This document shows, piece by piece, positions 1 to 5,930 of a DNA stretch of 5,930 bases. Location of the stretch: the NCBI GenBank assembly GCA_049794535.1, contig JBARCX010000186.1, positions 1 through 5,930 of the forward strand, written 5' to 3'. The notes beneath the pieces are model-generated. The model was not told where the DNA came from, did not search any database, and worked only from the letters and a program-made list of their open reading frames with translations. Position 1 is the first letter of the stretch, and each line of letters opens with the position of its first letter. This stretch comes from JBARCX01 sp049794535 (GTDB lineage Bacteria; Pseudomonadota; Gammaproteobacteria; Xanthomonadales; Rhodanobacteraceae). The translations under genes were made by a program, and so were the position numbers.

Positions 1-2408
1 TGGGCAGCAACTACACGCTGATCGGTGGCAACGATGCGCTGACCATCAACCAGGCGGTCATCAACCTCAGTGGTACGCGCCAGTACAACGGCGGTACGGG
101 TGCCGGTGCCAGTGCGTTCGGCAACAATGGTGTGATCAACACCGGCGTGAATGGCGAAACGATCACGTTGACCGGCGCGGGCGATGTGGCTGGCGCGAAC
201 GTGGACAGCTACACGGGCGCGAATTTCAATGCCGGCACGCTGGCGCTGACCAATGGCTCGGGCTCGGCCAGCAACTACACGCTGGTCGGCGGAAATGACA
301 ACCTGGCGATCACACCGTACGTGCTCGACCTCAACGGCTCGCGTGCGTACGACAGCACCACCGGTGCCAATGCGAACCTGTTCGGCAACAACGGCGTACT
401 CGCCGGCGTGAACGGCGAGACGCTCACGTTGAGTGGCTCGGGCACGGCATCGAGTGCGAATGCGAGCGCCAATCCCTACACCGGTATTGGTTCGAGCACC
501 AACACGGGGCAGGGTTTCAACCTCAATACGCTCGCATTGACCGCTAACGGTTCGGCTCTGGCCAGCAACTACACGTTGATCGGCGGCAACGATGCGCTGG
601 CCATCACTCAGGCGGTGATCAACCTCAGCAGTACGCGTTCGTACGACGGTACCACCGGCGCTAATGCCAACCTGTTCGGCAACAACGGCGTCCTTACGGG
701 CGTGAATGGCGAAACGCTCACGTTGACCGGTGCAGGCACGGTGGCGGGTGCGAACGTGGGCAGCTATGCGGGTACGAACTTCAATCTCAGCACGCTGGCA
801 TTGAGTAGCGGCACGGGCGCCGCCAGCAACTACACGCTTGCCGGCGGCAGCGATGCCCTGGCGATCACGCCGTACGTGCTCAACCTCACCGGCACGCGCG
901 TGTATGACGCCACTACCGGCGCTAATGCCAACCTGTTCGGCAACAACGGTGTGCTTACGGGTGTGAATGGCGAAACGCTTACGCTGGGCGGTGCCGGTTT
1001 GCTGTCCACCAAAAATGTCGGCAATCAGTTGGTTTTCGCCAGCAACGGCCTGAATGGTTTCACGCTCGCCGGCAATGGTTCGGCACTGGCTGGCAACTAC
1101 ACGCTGACGGGCGGCACCGATTGGGTCAGCATCACGCCGCTTGCCATCACCGTCAGCGCCACTGGCCAGGGCAAGGTCTATGACGACACCACCACGGCCG
1201 GCGTAACCCTTGCCAGCCATGGTGTGTTGTTGGGCGATACGGTGAACTTCAGCGATGGCGCAGCCAACTTCGGCTCACCCAACGCGGGCAGCAGTGTGTC
1301 GATCACGGTCAGCAGCATTACCGCTTCTGGTACCGATGCCGGCAACTACACGTTCAACAACACGGCCACGACCAGTGCAACGATCAGCCCTTACGTGCTC
1401 AACCTCACCGGCACGCGCGTGTATGACGGCAACACCGATGCGGATGCCCATCTGTTCGGCAACAACGGCGTGCTCGCTGGCTTGAATGGCCAGACCCTGA
1501 TGGTCAGCGGCTCAGGTGTGCTCAGCAGCAAGAATGTCGGCTCGCAACGCGGGTTCGCTAACCTGGGTTCGCTGGTGTTGGGCAACGGTAGCGGTTTGGC
1601 CGGCAACTACACGCTGGCTGGCGGTACCGACTGGGTGACCATCACGCCCGCCATGCTGACGGTGATCGGCACCAACACCACCAACCGCGTATACGACGGT
1701 ACGACGACCGATGCGTTGAACGGCGCCACGCTTAGCGGCGTATTCGGCAACGACAACGTGTTGCTTGGCAATGACACGGCTGGCCAGTTCGGCGACAAGA
1801 ACGTTGGCAATGGCAAGGCGGTCAGCACCGCCATGACCGTCAGCGGCGCCGATGCCGGCAACTACATCCTGGTGCAGCCGACCGGATTGACCGCCAACAT
1901 CACGCCGCTGGCGATTGCGGTCAACGCCACAGGCACCAACCGCATGTACAACGGGCAGGTGGGTGACGTAGTTTCGCTCACGGTCAACGGCGTATTGCCG
2001 GGGGATGTAGTGAGTGTTACGAATGGATCGGCCAATTTCGCCGATCCGTATGTCGGCAACAACAAGACGGTCACCGTCTCCGGCATCGCAGCATTTGGTG
2101 CCGATGCATCCAACTATGTCATCGCGGACCCGCTAACCACGACCACCGCCAACATCACTAGCGAAGGTTTCACCGGCAGCGGTGTGCAAGGCAGTTGGAT
2201 TGCGCAGCTGCAAGGAGGTCTGCAGCCGCTGGCGATCGCCACACCTTATGGGTCCGCCGATGCAGACGCGGTAGGCGTGTTTACCGGCAATCAAAAGCGG
2301 ATGCATCGCCCGGTGGAACGTAACCGCACCCGCACGGATTTCCGCTCAGGCCTGTCGCTGCAGTACCAGAACGGCGGCGTGCGTCTGCCATCGGATGCCT
2401 CCCCGTGA
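1..2408 (+). CDS. YDG-repeat filamentous haemagglutinin-like adhesin (TpsA exoprotein), C-terminal part
   Basis: The frame (first full codon at 3) is open from the window edge to TGA 2406-2408, so the 5' part, with signal peptide and TPS secretion domain, lies upstream. About 800 residues are visible: tandem units opening with a V-I/L-N/D-L-(S/T/N)-G-(T/S)-R-x-Y-(D/N) strand and closing with NYTLxGGxDxxxIT, the pattern of YDG-domain repeats in large secreted adhesins. Composition is rich in G, N, T, A and S; I see no cysteine, as expected for a protein that folds outside the cell into a beta-rich fibre. The tail after the last repeat (from 2160) is about 82 residues, contains an Arg-rich patch and ends in a GGVRLP-type motif. 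By analogy with FhaB-type proteins it is probably exported by the TpsB encoded just downstream, serving adhesion, aggregation or biofilm; the specific target cannot be read from sequence. GTG at 132 is only an internal codon, not the start. Confidence 0.88.
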   Translation, partial: GSNYTLIGGNDALTINQAVINLSGTRQYNGGTGAGASAFGNNGVINTGVNGETITLTGAGDVAGANVDSYTGANFNAGTLALTNGSGSASNYTLVGGNDNLAITPYVLDLNGSRAYDSTTGANANLFGNNGVLAGVNGETLTLSGSGTASSANASANPYTGIGSSTNTGQGFNLNTLALTANGSALASNYTLIGGNDALAITQAVINLSSTRSYDGTTGANANLFGNNGVLTGVNGETLTLTGAGTVAGANVGSYAGTNFNLSTLALSSGTGAASNYTLAGGSDALAITPYVLNLTGTRVYDATTGANANLFGNNGVLTGVNGETLTLGGAGLLSTKNVGNQLVFASNGLNGFTLAGNGSALAGNYTLTGGTDWVSITPLAITVSATGQGKVYDDTTTAGVTLASHGVLLGDTVNFSDGAANFGSPNAGSSVSITVSSITASGTDAGNYTFNNTATTSATISPYVLNLTGTRVYDGNTDADAHLFGNNGVLAGLNGQTLMVSGSGVLSSKNVGSQRGFANLGSLVLGNGSGLAGNYTLAGGTDWVTITPAMLTVIGTNTTNRVYDGTTTDALNGATLSGVFGNDNVLLGNDTAGQFGDKNVGNGKAVSTAMTVSGADAGNYILVQPTGLTANITPLAIAVNATGTNRMYNGQVGDVVSLTVNGVLPGDVVSVTNGSANFADPYVGNNKTVTVSGIAAFGADASNYVIADPLTTTTANITSEGFTGSGVQGSWIAQLQGGLQPLAIATPYGSADADAVGVFTGNQKRMHRPVERNRTRTDFRSGLSLQYQNGGVRLPSDASP
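654..949 (+). repeat. 35-base identical direct repeat one unit apart (654-688 and 915-949)
   Basis: The block running from ACCGGCGCTAATGCC to GGCAACAACGG is identical over 35 bases at 654-688 (unit C) and 915-949 (unit D), bounded by mismatches on both sides. The offset is 261 bases, exactly the length of unit C. It codes for TGANANLFGNN. Identity at silent positions points to recent duplication or gene conversion between units. Confidence 0.8.
873..1428 (+). repeat. 37-base identical direct repeat (873-909 and 1392-1428)
   Basis: The block starting TACGTGCTCAACCTCACC is identical over 37 bases at 873-909 (start of unit D) and 1392-1428 (start of unit F). It codes for YVLNLTGTRVYD. Units D and F also share LxSxKNVG and a Trp-containing GGTDWV closing strand absent from other units, so they are sister copies separated by unit E of the other subtype. 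Confidence 0.8.
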
Positions 2409-2436
2409 AAACACATAACAAGCCATCCATTTTTTC

Positions 2437-2440
2437 AGGT
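2437..2440 (+). promoter_or_regulatory. Weak ribosome binding site for tpsB
   Basis: AGGT lies 6-7 bases before ATG 2447. The competing upstream start, GTG 2405, has no comparable purine-rich stretch and would put 14 polar residues in front of the signal peptide. This supports ATG 2447 as the start. Confidence 0.45.
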
Positions 2441-2446
2441 CATGTC

Positions 2447-4156
2447 ATGAACACTACGCCGCGCCCGGCAACTCCGCGCCTTTCTCTGATTTGCCTCGCG
2501 CTCTCGCTGGCTCTGTGCGTGCCATCGGTACATGCACAGACACACGTGACGACACCTCAGACGAACAGCGGTCAGCTGCTGCAGCAAATGCAGCAACCTA
2601 CGGCACAACCGCCTTCGTCAAACCTTGATTTGAATATCCAGCATCCAAAGGCCGCGCGCTCGGCGAGCACCGAGAAATTCTTCGTACGTTCCATCCAGAT
2701 CACCGGCAACACGTTGCTGCCAACGCCAACGTTGCATGCGCTGGTGGCCTCCGGCGAAGGGCATGAGCTCAGCTTGAACGATCTCGATGATTTGGCGGAG
2801 AACCTGACGCATTACTACCGCGATCATGGCTATCCGTTATCGATGGCTTATGTGCCTGCCCAGACGTTGCGCGAAGGCGTTGTACGTATTGCTGTGGTCG
2901 AGGCGCGCTATGGCAAGGTCTCATTACAAAACCAGAGCGCCGTATCCAACTATCCGCTCAACGCCACTTTGTCGTCATTGCAGTCGGGGCAACCCATCGG
3001 CGAATACGGACTGGAGCGGAGCCTGCTTCTGCTATCGGATATTCCCGGCGCTATCGTCAATTCCGTGATGCGGCCCGGCGAGACGGATGGCAGTTCCGAT
3101 CTACTGGTCAATGTGACCTCGGCGCCTCGCTACACCGGTACGCTGGGCATGGACGACTACGGCAATGCCTACACCGATCGCGTGCGCTTTAGCGGCACGT
3201 TCGACGTCAATGGCCTGTTCCATCAGGGTGATCTACTGGACTTTAGCGGTGTGAGCTCGGGTAGCGGCATGAGCTACGGTCACATCGGCTACCGCTACTT
3301 GTTAGACGGGCAGGGCACGACGCTAGGTATCGCCGATTCAGGGCTGACCTATAAGCTCGGTAATGGCCTGTCCGACTTGCATGCGCACGGTACGGCGACC
3401 ACGCAAAGCATCAATCTTTCTCAGCCCTTCATCCGCAACACCGCCGGCAATCTATACGCGCAGCTCGAGTTCGACCACAAGCGTCTGTATGACGACATCG
3501 ATCTTGCGGGGCTGGAAACGCATCGCCATTCCAATTCGTGGGTACTGACGGTGGCGGGTGACCAGCGTGACGATACGGGTATCACCAACTTCAATATCAG
3601 TGGTGCTTACGGTCATCTGTACCTCGATAATTTCCAGACTCTGTTTGTCGATTATTTTGGCGCGCGCACTGCCGGTAGCTACACCAAGTTCGATTATTCC
3701 GTGTCGCGTCTTCAGCAATTGAATCCCACCAATGCGCTGTACTTCGGTTTTTCCGGGCAATGGGCCAACAAGAATCTGGATACCTCCGAGCAGTTCTATC
3801 TCGGTGGACCCAACACGGTGCGAGGTTACGACGTAGGCGTGGTATCCGGCGCGGAAGGTAACCTGGCGACGATCGAGTTCCGTCATGACCTGACCATTTC
3901 CGCGTTGCCGGGGCCATGGCAGGCATCGGCCTTCGTCGACAGTGGACATATCCAGGCCTATAAGGACACTTTCGTTCCGGGTCCGAATAGTGCCCGCTTG
4001 AACAGCGCTGGCCTCGGCCTGCACTGGACTGCACCGCATGATTGGGTGATAGGAGCGACTGTTGCTACCCCCATCGGCAACAAGCCCGTGTTGATAGGCC
4101 CACTCGCAAGCACCGCGACGCGCTTCTGGTTCCAGGTGCAAAAGGGCTTTTACTGA
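2447..4156 (+). CDS. Two-partner secretion outer-membrane transporter, TpsB (ShlB/FhaC/HecB family)
   Basis: 569 residues from ATG 2447, normal for TpsB. Residues 1-30 form a signal peptide: basic start, LSLICLALSLALCV core, cleavage after VHA. Residues 41-50 (SGQLLQQMQQ) resemble the short N-terminal helix that plugs the FhaC barrel, followed by a Pro/Gln linker. A POTRA_2 domain spans about 78-155 (ITGNTLL, then a YYRDHGYP helix end), with the second POTRA region to about 230. The rest is a beta barrel containing VRGY at 458-461 (the L6 lid-loop motif of the Omp85 superfamily), FVDSG at 496-500, and a C-terminal aromatic pair Phe-Tyr typical of outer-membrane proteins. It should bind and translocate the repeat protein encoded immediately upstream. 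The longer frame from GTG 2405 overlaps the upstream stop by four bases, so translational coupling is possible, but the signal peptide fits ATG 2447. No terminator separates the two genes. Confidence 0.93.
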   Translation: MNTTPRPATPRLSLICLALSLALCVPSVHAQTHVTTPQTNSGQLLQQMQQPTAQPPSSNLDLNIQHPKAARSASTEKFFVRSIQITGNTLLPTPTLHALVASGEGHELSLNDLDDLAENLTHYYRDHGYPLSMAYVPAQTLREGVVRIAVVEARYGKVSLQNQSAVSNYPLNATLSSLQSGQPIGEYGLERSLLLLSDIPGAIVNSVMRPGETDGSSDLLVNVTSAPRYTGTLGMDDYGNAYTDRVRFSGTFDVNGLFHQGDLLDFSGVSSGSGMSYGHIGYRYLLDGQGTTLGIADSGLTYKLGNGLSDLHAHGTATTQSINLSQPFIRNTAGNLYAQLEFDHKRLYDDIDLAGLETHRHSNSWVLTVAGDQRDDTGITNFNISGAYGHLYLDNFQTLFVDYFGARTAGSYTKFDYSVSRLQQLNPTNALYFGFSGQWANKNLDTSEQFYLGGPNTVRGYDVGVVSGAEGNLATIEFRHDLTISALPGPWQASAFVDSGHIQAYKDTFVPGPNSARLNSAGLGLHWTAPHDWVIGATVATPIGNKPVLIGPLASTATRFWFQVQKGFY

Positions 4157-4205
4157 GCGCAGATGAAGTGCCAGTGAGCCAATCGCAAGTGACCAGCGAA
4201 ATGAT

Positions 4206-4853
4206 ATGAGCGTCGCAGAGACATCACGTATTCGCGTTGCGGTCGTGTGTGCCTCTGCGATTACATGCCTTGGTTACACCCTGGTCACTGATGGCCAGTC
4301 AGGTCTTGTGTTTGTTGGAAGTTATGAAACGAGCGCCGATGCTCTTGATGGGCTAACCCGAACGCCTGCTGATGTGTTGGTCGTCGATTATGCGAACGAC
4401 TTACATGCGCTCGACTGCAGAGACGACGTGGACGACGCACATCAGGTTCAGCTGCTGAAACAAAAATTTCCACGACTTGCGATCGTTGTGACATCTATGC
4501 GCAGGGACTCCATCACAGTTTCCCATGCTATGAACGCCGGGGCGCTCTGTTATGTACACAAGAGCCGCCCTGTGCCTGAACTAGCCCACGCGATACGAGT
4601 GGCAGCCAGTGGAAAATCCTTCGTCGACACCTACACGATAAGCACTGACCGTCGATCGAGGGTCGGCATTAAAGAACCGGATTTTCCTGTTACGTTTTGT
4701 CGAAAAGAATCAGATGTCCGTTCAACGCTTCCATGCTCTTGCTTGACTATGGCAATCAGCAAGAAGAGCCCGCATGCGCGGGACTCTTCTTGTCTGCAGT
4801 CGATGTCGCCAGCGGGCCTTCGCCTTTGCCGGTGGTGTGACTTCTTACCTTGA
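4206..4853 (+). CDS. RcsB/NarL-type receiver protein, degenerate, with truncated DNA-binding domain
   Basis: Residues 8-146 read as a response-regulator receiver domain of the NarL/RcsB type: RVAVV strand, FVGSYETSADAL, ADVLVVDY, FPRLAIVVTSM, MNAGALCYVHK, and ELAHAIRVAASGKSFVD before the linker. Asp61 (phospho-acceptor position), Thr96 and Lys119 are kept. The acidic metal-binding pair (DD before H in active receivers) is replaced by Cys15-Ala16, so normal phosphorylation is doubtful. KESDV at 167-171 (4704-4718) looks like the opening of a LuxR/GerE helix-turn-helix, but no recognisable HTH follows. The last 44 or so residues are Cys/Ser-rich, run through the hairpin at 4760-4792, and overlap the convergent hydrolase by nine bases. 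The gene is therefore probably truncated or frameshift-damaged, and the annotated C-terminus may be meaningless. It lies 49 bases after tpsB with no terminator between, so co-transcription is possible. No clear ribosome binding site precedes ATG 4206. Confidence 0.6.
   Translation: MSVAETSRIRVAVVCASAITCLGYTLVTDGQSGLVFVGSYETSADALDGLTRTPADVLVVDYANDLHALDCRDDVDDAHQVQLLKQKFPRLAIVVTSMRRDSITVSHAMNAGALCYVHKSRPVPELAHAIRVAASGKSFVDTYTISTDRRSRVGIKEPDFPVTFCRKESDVRSTLPCSCLTMAISKKSPHARDSSCLQSMSPAGLRLCRWCDFLP
4760..4792. terminator. Candidate bidirectional terminator hairpin
   Basis: Left arm 4760-4773 and right arm 4778-4792 pair over 14 base pairs with one bulged A (4783) and a four-base ATGC loop. The outer part is CAAGAAGAG/CTCTTCTTG and the inner part CCCGC/GCGGG. 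The T-rich outer arms give a mixed U-rich 3' side on either strand rather than a clean U run. It sits about 50 bases after the stop of the minus-strand hydrolase and at the end of the plus-strand receiver gene, the right place to separate two convergent units. Its position inside the receiver reading frame is one reason to doubt that frame's 3' end. Confidence 0.6.
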
Positions 4854-5618
4854 GTTGGCTGCTGCCTGCTCGATGAGCTTGGCGACCGCTGCCGGCTCTG
4901 ATACGTAGATGGCATGGCTCCCGCGAACCTCGACAACCGTGGCGCCAGCGCGCTTTGCCATCATCCGCTGCGCGTCCGGCGGAATCATGTGGTCCTCCGT
5001 AGTCACCATGTACCAGCTGGGCTTCGTCTTCCATGCGGGCACGGTCACTTCACCAGCCAGCGCATTTACACCCCACGGCACCTGCGACGCGGCCATGAAT
5101 TCGGCTTCAGCGGCTGGGACGTCACCCGCAAACGCGGCGGCGAACTTCGCACGATCGAGGAGCAAAAAGCCATCCTGCGGCGGGAGAATTGGCGGAGCCG
5201 ACGCGCCCGGGGCTGGATGAGCAATCATGGATTGCACCGACTCACCCTTATCCAAGGCGAACGCCGCAATGTAGACCAGGCTCTTGACCTTGGGATCCGT
5301 GCCGGCTTCGGAGATCACCGCACCACCGTAAGAGTGGCCCACGAGAACGACGGGGCCGTCCTGCTGCGCAATCGCACGCTTGGTGAACGCGACGTCATCC
5401 GCCAGCGAGATGGTCGGGTTCTGCACGATGGTGACGTTGTAGCCGTCCTTCTTGAGGATGTTGTAGACCTTCTGCCAGCCGGAGCCATCAACGAATCCGC
5501 CGTGAACGAGCACGACGTTCTTGGCGCCTAGTGGGGGCTGCCCAAGGTTGGCAGCATTGGCGGTGGAGGTCAGGGTCATGGCGGCGGCCGTGGCGAAGGC
5601 AATGGTCTTGAAGTTCAT
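4845..5618 (-). CDS. Exported alpha/beta hydrolase (putative esterase)
   Basis: 257 residues from ATG 5616-5618 to TAA 4845-4847, a typical full length. Residues 1-22 form a signal peptide ending ANA, predicting export to the periplasm or beyond. The mature part is a single alpha/beta hydrolase domain: VVLVHGG (35-41, oxyanion region), nucleophile elbow GHSYGG with Ser96, catalytic acid Asp209 in TTEDHMIPP, and His235 in GSHAIYVSEP. The TED-x-x-IP-x-x-x-Q acid loop and the SHAIYVSEP ending resemble the plant SABP2/hydroxynitrile-lyase-like branch of the superfamily and its many bacterial relatives, so an esterase or similar activity on a small substrate is likely; the substrate is unknown. 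A strong ribosome binding site supports the start. The gene is convergent with the receiver gene and divergent from the HD-like gene. Confidence 0.9.
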   Translation of the reverse strand: MNFKTIAFATAAAMTLTSTANAANLGQPPLGAKNVVLVHGGFVDGSGWQKVYNILKKDGYNVTIVQNPTISLADDVAFTKRAIAQQDGPVVLVGHSYGGAVISEAGTDPKVKSLVYIAAFALDKGESVQSMIAHPAPGASAPPILPPQDGFLLLDRAKFAAAFAGDVPAAEAEFMAASQVPWGVNALAGEVTVPAWKTKPSWYMVTTEDHMIPPDAQRMMAKRAGATVVEVRGSHAIYVSEPAAVAKLIEQAAANSR

Positions 5619-5625
5619 GAGGGTT

Positions 5626-5631
5626 CTCCTG
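5626..5631 (-). promoter_or_regulatory. Ribosome binding site of the hydrolase gene
   Basis: On the minus strand CAGGAG, followed by AACCCTC, precedes ATG 5618. This near-consensus Shine-Dalgarno at about seven bases fixes the start and agrees with the signal peptide that begins there. Confidence 0.8.
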
Positions 5632-5672
5632 AAGATAGACGTTGAAGCGAGGCGGAATGGCCATCGCTTGGG

Positions 5673-5687
5673 GGAGGGTGCCCCTCC
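5673..5687 (-). other. GC-rich hairpin in the hydrolase leader
   Basis: GGAGGG (5673-5678) and CCCTCC (5682-5687) are perfect inverted repeats around a three-base TGC loop. On the minus strand the outer arm includes AAGGAGG (5683-5689), a strong Shine-Dalgarno-like string, placed about 65 bases before the hydrolase start. It may be a leader structure or an operator; function is not shown. Confidence 0.35.
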
Positions 5688-5733
5688 TTGGAACGCAGCA
5701 TGCGCGCCTCATCACAACGTGCCCATCGGTTGA

Positions 5734-5930
5734 ATGACCGAGGTTCGGGCAATACGGACGGCCCTAGACTTCGCTCGCCCCCATACAGGTATTCAATCTC
5801 TCGTGGATATTTCTACCGTCGCCCTACTGGATGTGATCCGATCACTAGCCTTCGTCGGCGACCTGGCTATGGGGCAACCCACGGATCACTCACCGCGTGC
5901 CGCTTGGATGGCCGGGCAATTGGCCGGGGT
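5734..5930 (+). CDS. N-terminal fragment of an HD-domain (HD-GYP-related) signalling protein
   Basis: The frame is open from ATG 5734, directly after an in-frame TGA (5731-5733), to the window edge: 65 full codons. The stretch TVALLDVIRSLAFVGDL followed by MGQPTDHSPRAAW matches, as I recall it, the N-terminal signature (alpha helix, then D-L-x-x-GQP-x-x-H-x-x-R) of HD-domain phosphohydrolase proteins, some of which also carry a LuxR-type HTH. The catalytic HD residues would lie downstream and are not visible. GTG 5803 is a credible alternative start: it sits right before the conserved stretch, while codons 5734-5802 look poorly conserved and contain rarer codons. Neither start has a good ribosome binding site. 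Its divergence from the hydrolase would suit a regulator-target pair, but this is inference. Confidence 0.5.
   Translation, partial: MTEVRAIRTALDFARPHTGIQSLVDISTVALLDVIRSLAFVGDLAMGQPTDHSPRAAWMAGQLAG

Larger units (their letters stand above)
51..2159 (+). repeat. Tandem array of eight YDG-type protein repeats
   Basis: Unit boundaries were placed at the residue after each closing I-T/S/N. Units: A 51-314, B 315-608, C 609-869, D 870-1136, E 1137-1388, F 1389-1646, G 1647-1904, H 1905-2159, that is 84-98 codons each. Bases 1-50 are the end of a ninth unit. A, B, C, D and F carry an FGNNGV segment followed by (V/L)NG(E/Q)T or a close variant. E, G and H lack it and look like the more canonical form with a (D/N)AGNY- or DASNY-type closing strand. 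B is longest, with about ten extra residues around 448-520. All boundaries are in frame, so unit gain or loss would keep the protein open. Confidence 0.85.
5619..5733. promoter_or_regulatory. Divergent intergenic region, hydrolase versus HD-like gene
   Basis: This 115-base stretch separates two divergently oriented frames and should hold both promoters (it becomes 184 bases if the HD-like protein starts at GTG 5803). I find the hydrolase ribosome binding site and a GC-rich hairpin (5673-5687), but no convincing -35/-10 pair on either strand. Confidence 0.45.

Noticed and set aside
275..2113. Several minus-strand open frames of 64-84 codons under the adhesin gene
   Set aside because: They recur with the repeat unit and share similar sequences only because they are the complement of the YDG repeats; none has its own ribosome binding site or a recognisable domain.
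51..2159. CRISPR-like or satellite interpretation of the periodic DNA repeats
   Set aside because: The period is 252-294 bases, all units are in frame and protein-coding, and there are no short repeats with unique spacers.
2405..2446. GTG 2405 as the tpsB start
   Set aside because: It adds 14 polar residues before a signal peptide that begins naturally at ATG 2447, and has no ribosome binding site. Kept only as a possible coupling start.
3452..4141. A 229-codon minus-strand frame opposite tpsB
   Set aside because: It lies wholly inside a well-supported gene with clear TpsB motifs; the antisense translation shows no domain and is a common by-product of GC-rich coding sequence.
4914..5531. 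A 205-codon plus-strand frame opposite the hydrolase
   Set aside because: The hydrolase has an intact triad, signal peptide and strong ribosome binding site; the opposite frame has odd composition and no recognisable fold.
5488..5664. A minus-strand leader frame from ATG 5664 overlapping the hydrolase start
   Set aside because: AAGGAGG upstream lies too far (about 18 bases) from this ATG, and the frame runs out of phase through the hydrolase without any domain.
5730..5758. TTGAAT and TACGGA at 17-base spacing as a promoter for the HD-like gene
   Set aside because: The -10 match is poor, and it would only make sense if translation began at GTG 5803; too weak to annotate.
5833..5845. Palindrome GTGATC-C-GATCAC as an operator
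   Set aside because: It is short and lies inside the coding region of the HD-like frame under either start; chance is a sufficient explanation.

Overview
The window looks like part of a chromosome of a fairly GC-rich proteobacterium. Gene content and style (a YDG-repeat two-partner-secretion adhesin, an RcsB/NarL-type receiver protein, an exported alpha/beta hydrolase) would fit Rhodanobacteraceae/Xanthomonadales such as Dyella or Luteibacter. Burkholderiales cannot be excluded. This placement is inference from gene style, not from a marker gene.

Layout. Positions 1-2408 (+) hold the C-terminal part of a very large secreted TpsA exoprotein. It is built from tandem YDG-type beta repeats of 84-98 residues; eight complete units and the end of a ninth are visible. 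Its stop codon is followed almost at once by the TpsB outer-membrane transporter (2447-4156, +), with signal peptide, POTRA region and 16-strand-type barrel carrying the VRGY and FxDSG motifs. Together they form a type Vb secretion pair: TpsB should export TpsA across the outer membrane. The order here is tpsA before tpsB.

Positions 4206-4853 (+) encode a receiver-domain protein resembling RcsB/NarL regulators. Its acidic pocket is degenerate and its DNA-binding domain breaks off just after the first residues of the LuxR-type helix-turn-helix. Its reading frame then runs through a strong hairpin (4760-4792) and slightly into the 3' end of the convergent gene, so this looks like a truncated or decaying regulator, possibly once tied to the secretion locus.

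Positions 4845-5618 (-) encode an exported alpha/beta hydrolase with an intact Ser-Asp-His triad. A 115-base gap separates it from a divergent reading frame (5734 to the window end, +). That frame resembles the N-terminus of HD-domain (HD-GYP-related/LuxR-associated) signalling proteins and is cut by the window edge.

No tRNA, rRNA, insertion sequence, CRISPR array or origin was seen. The most interesting parts are the repeat structure of the adhesin (two repeat subtypes and long near-identical DNA blocks), the broken receiver protein, and two mutually exclusive hairpins at its 3' end.
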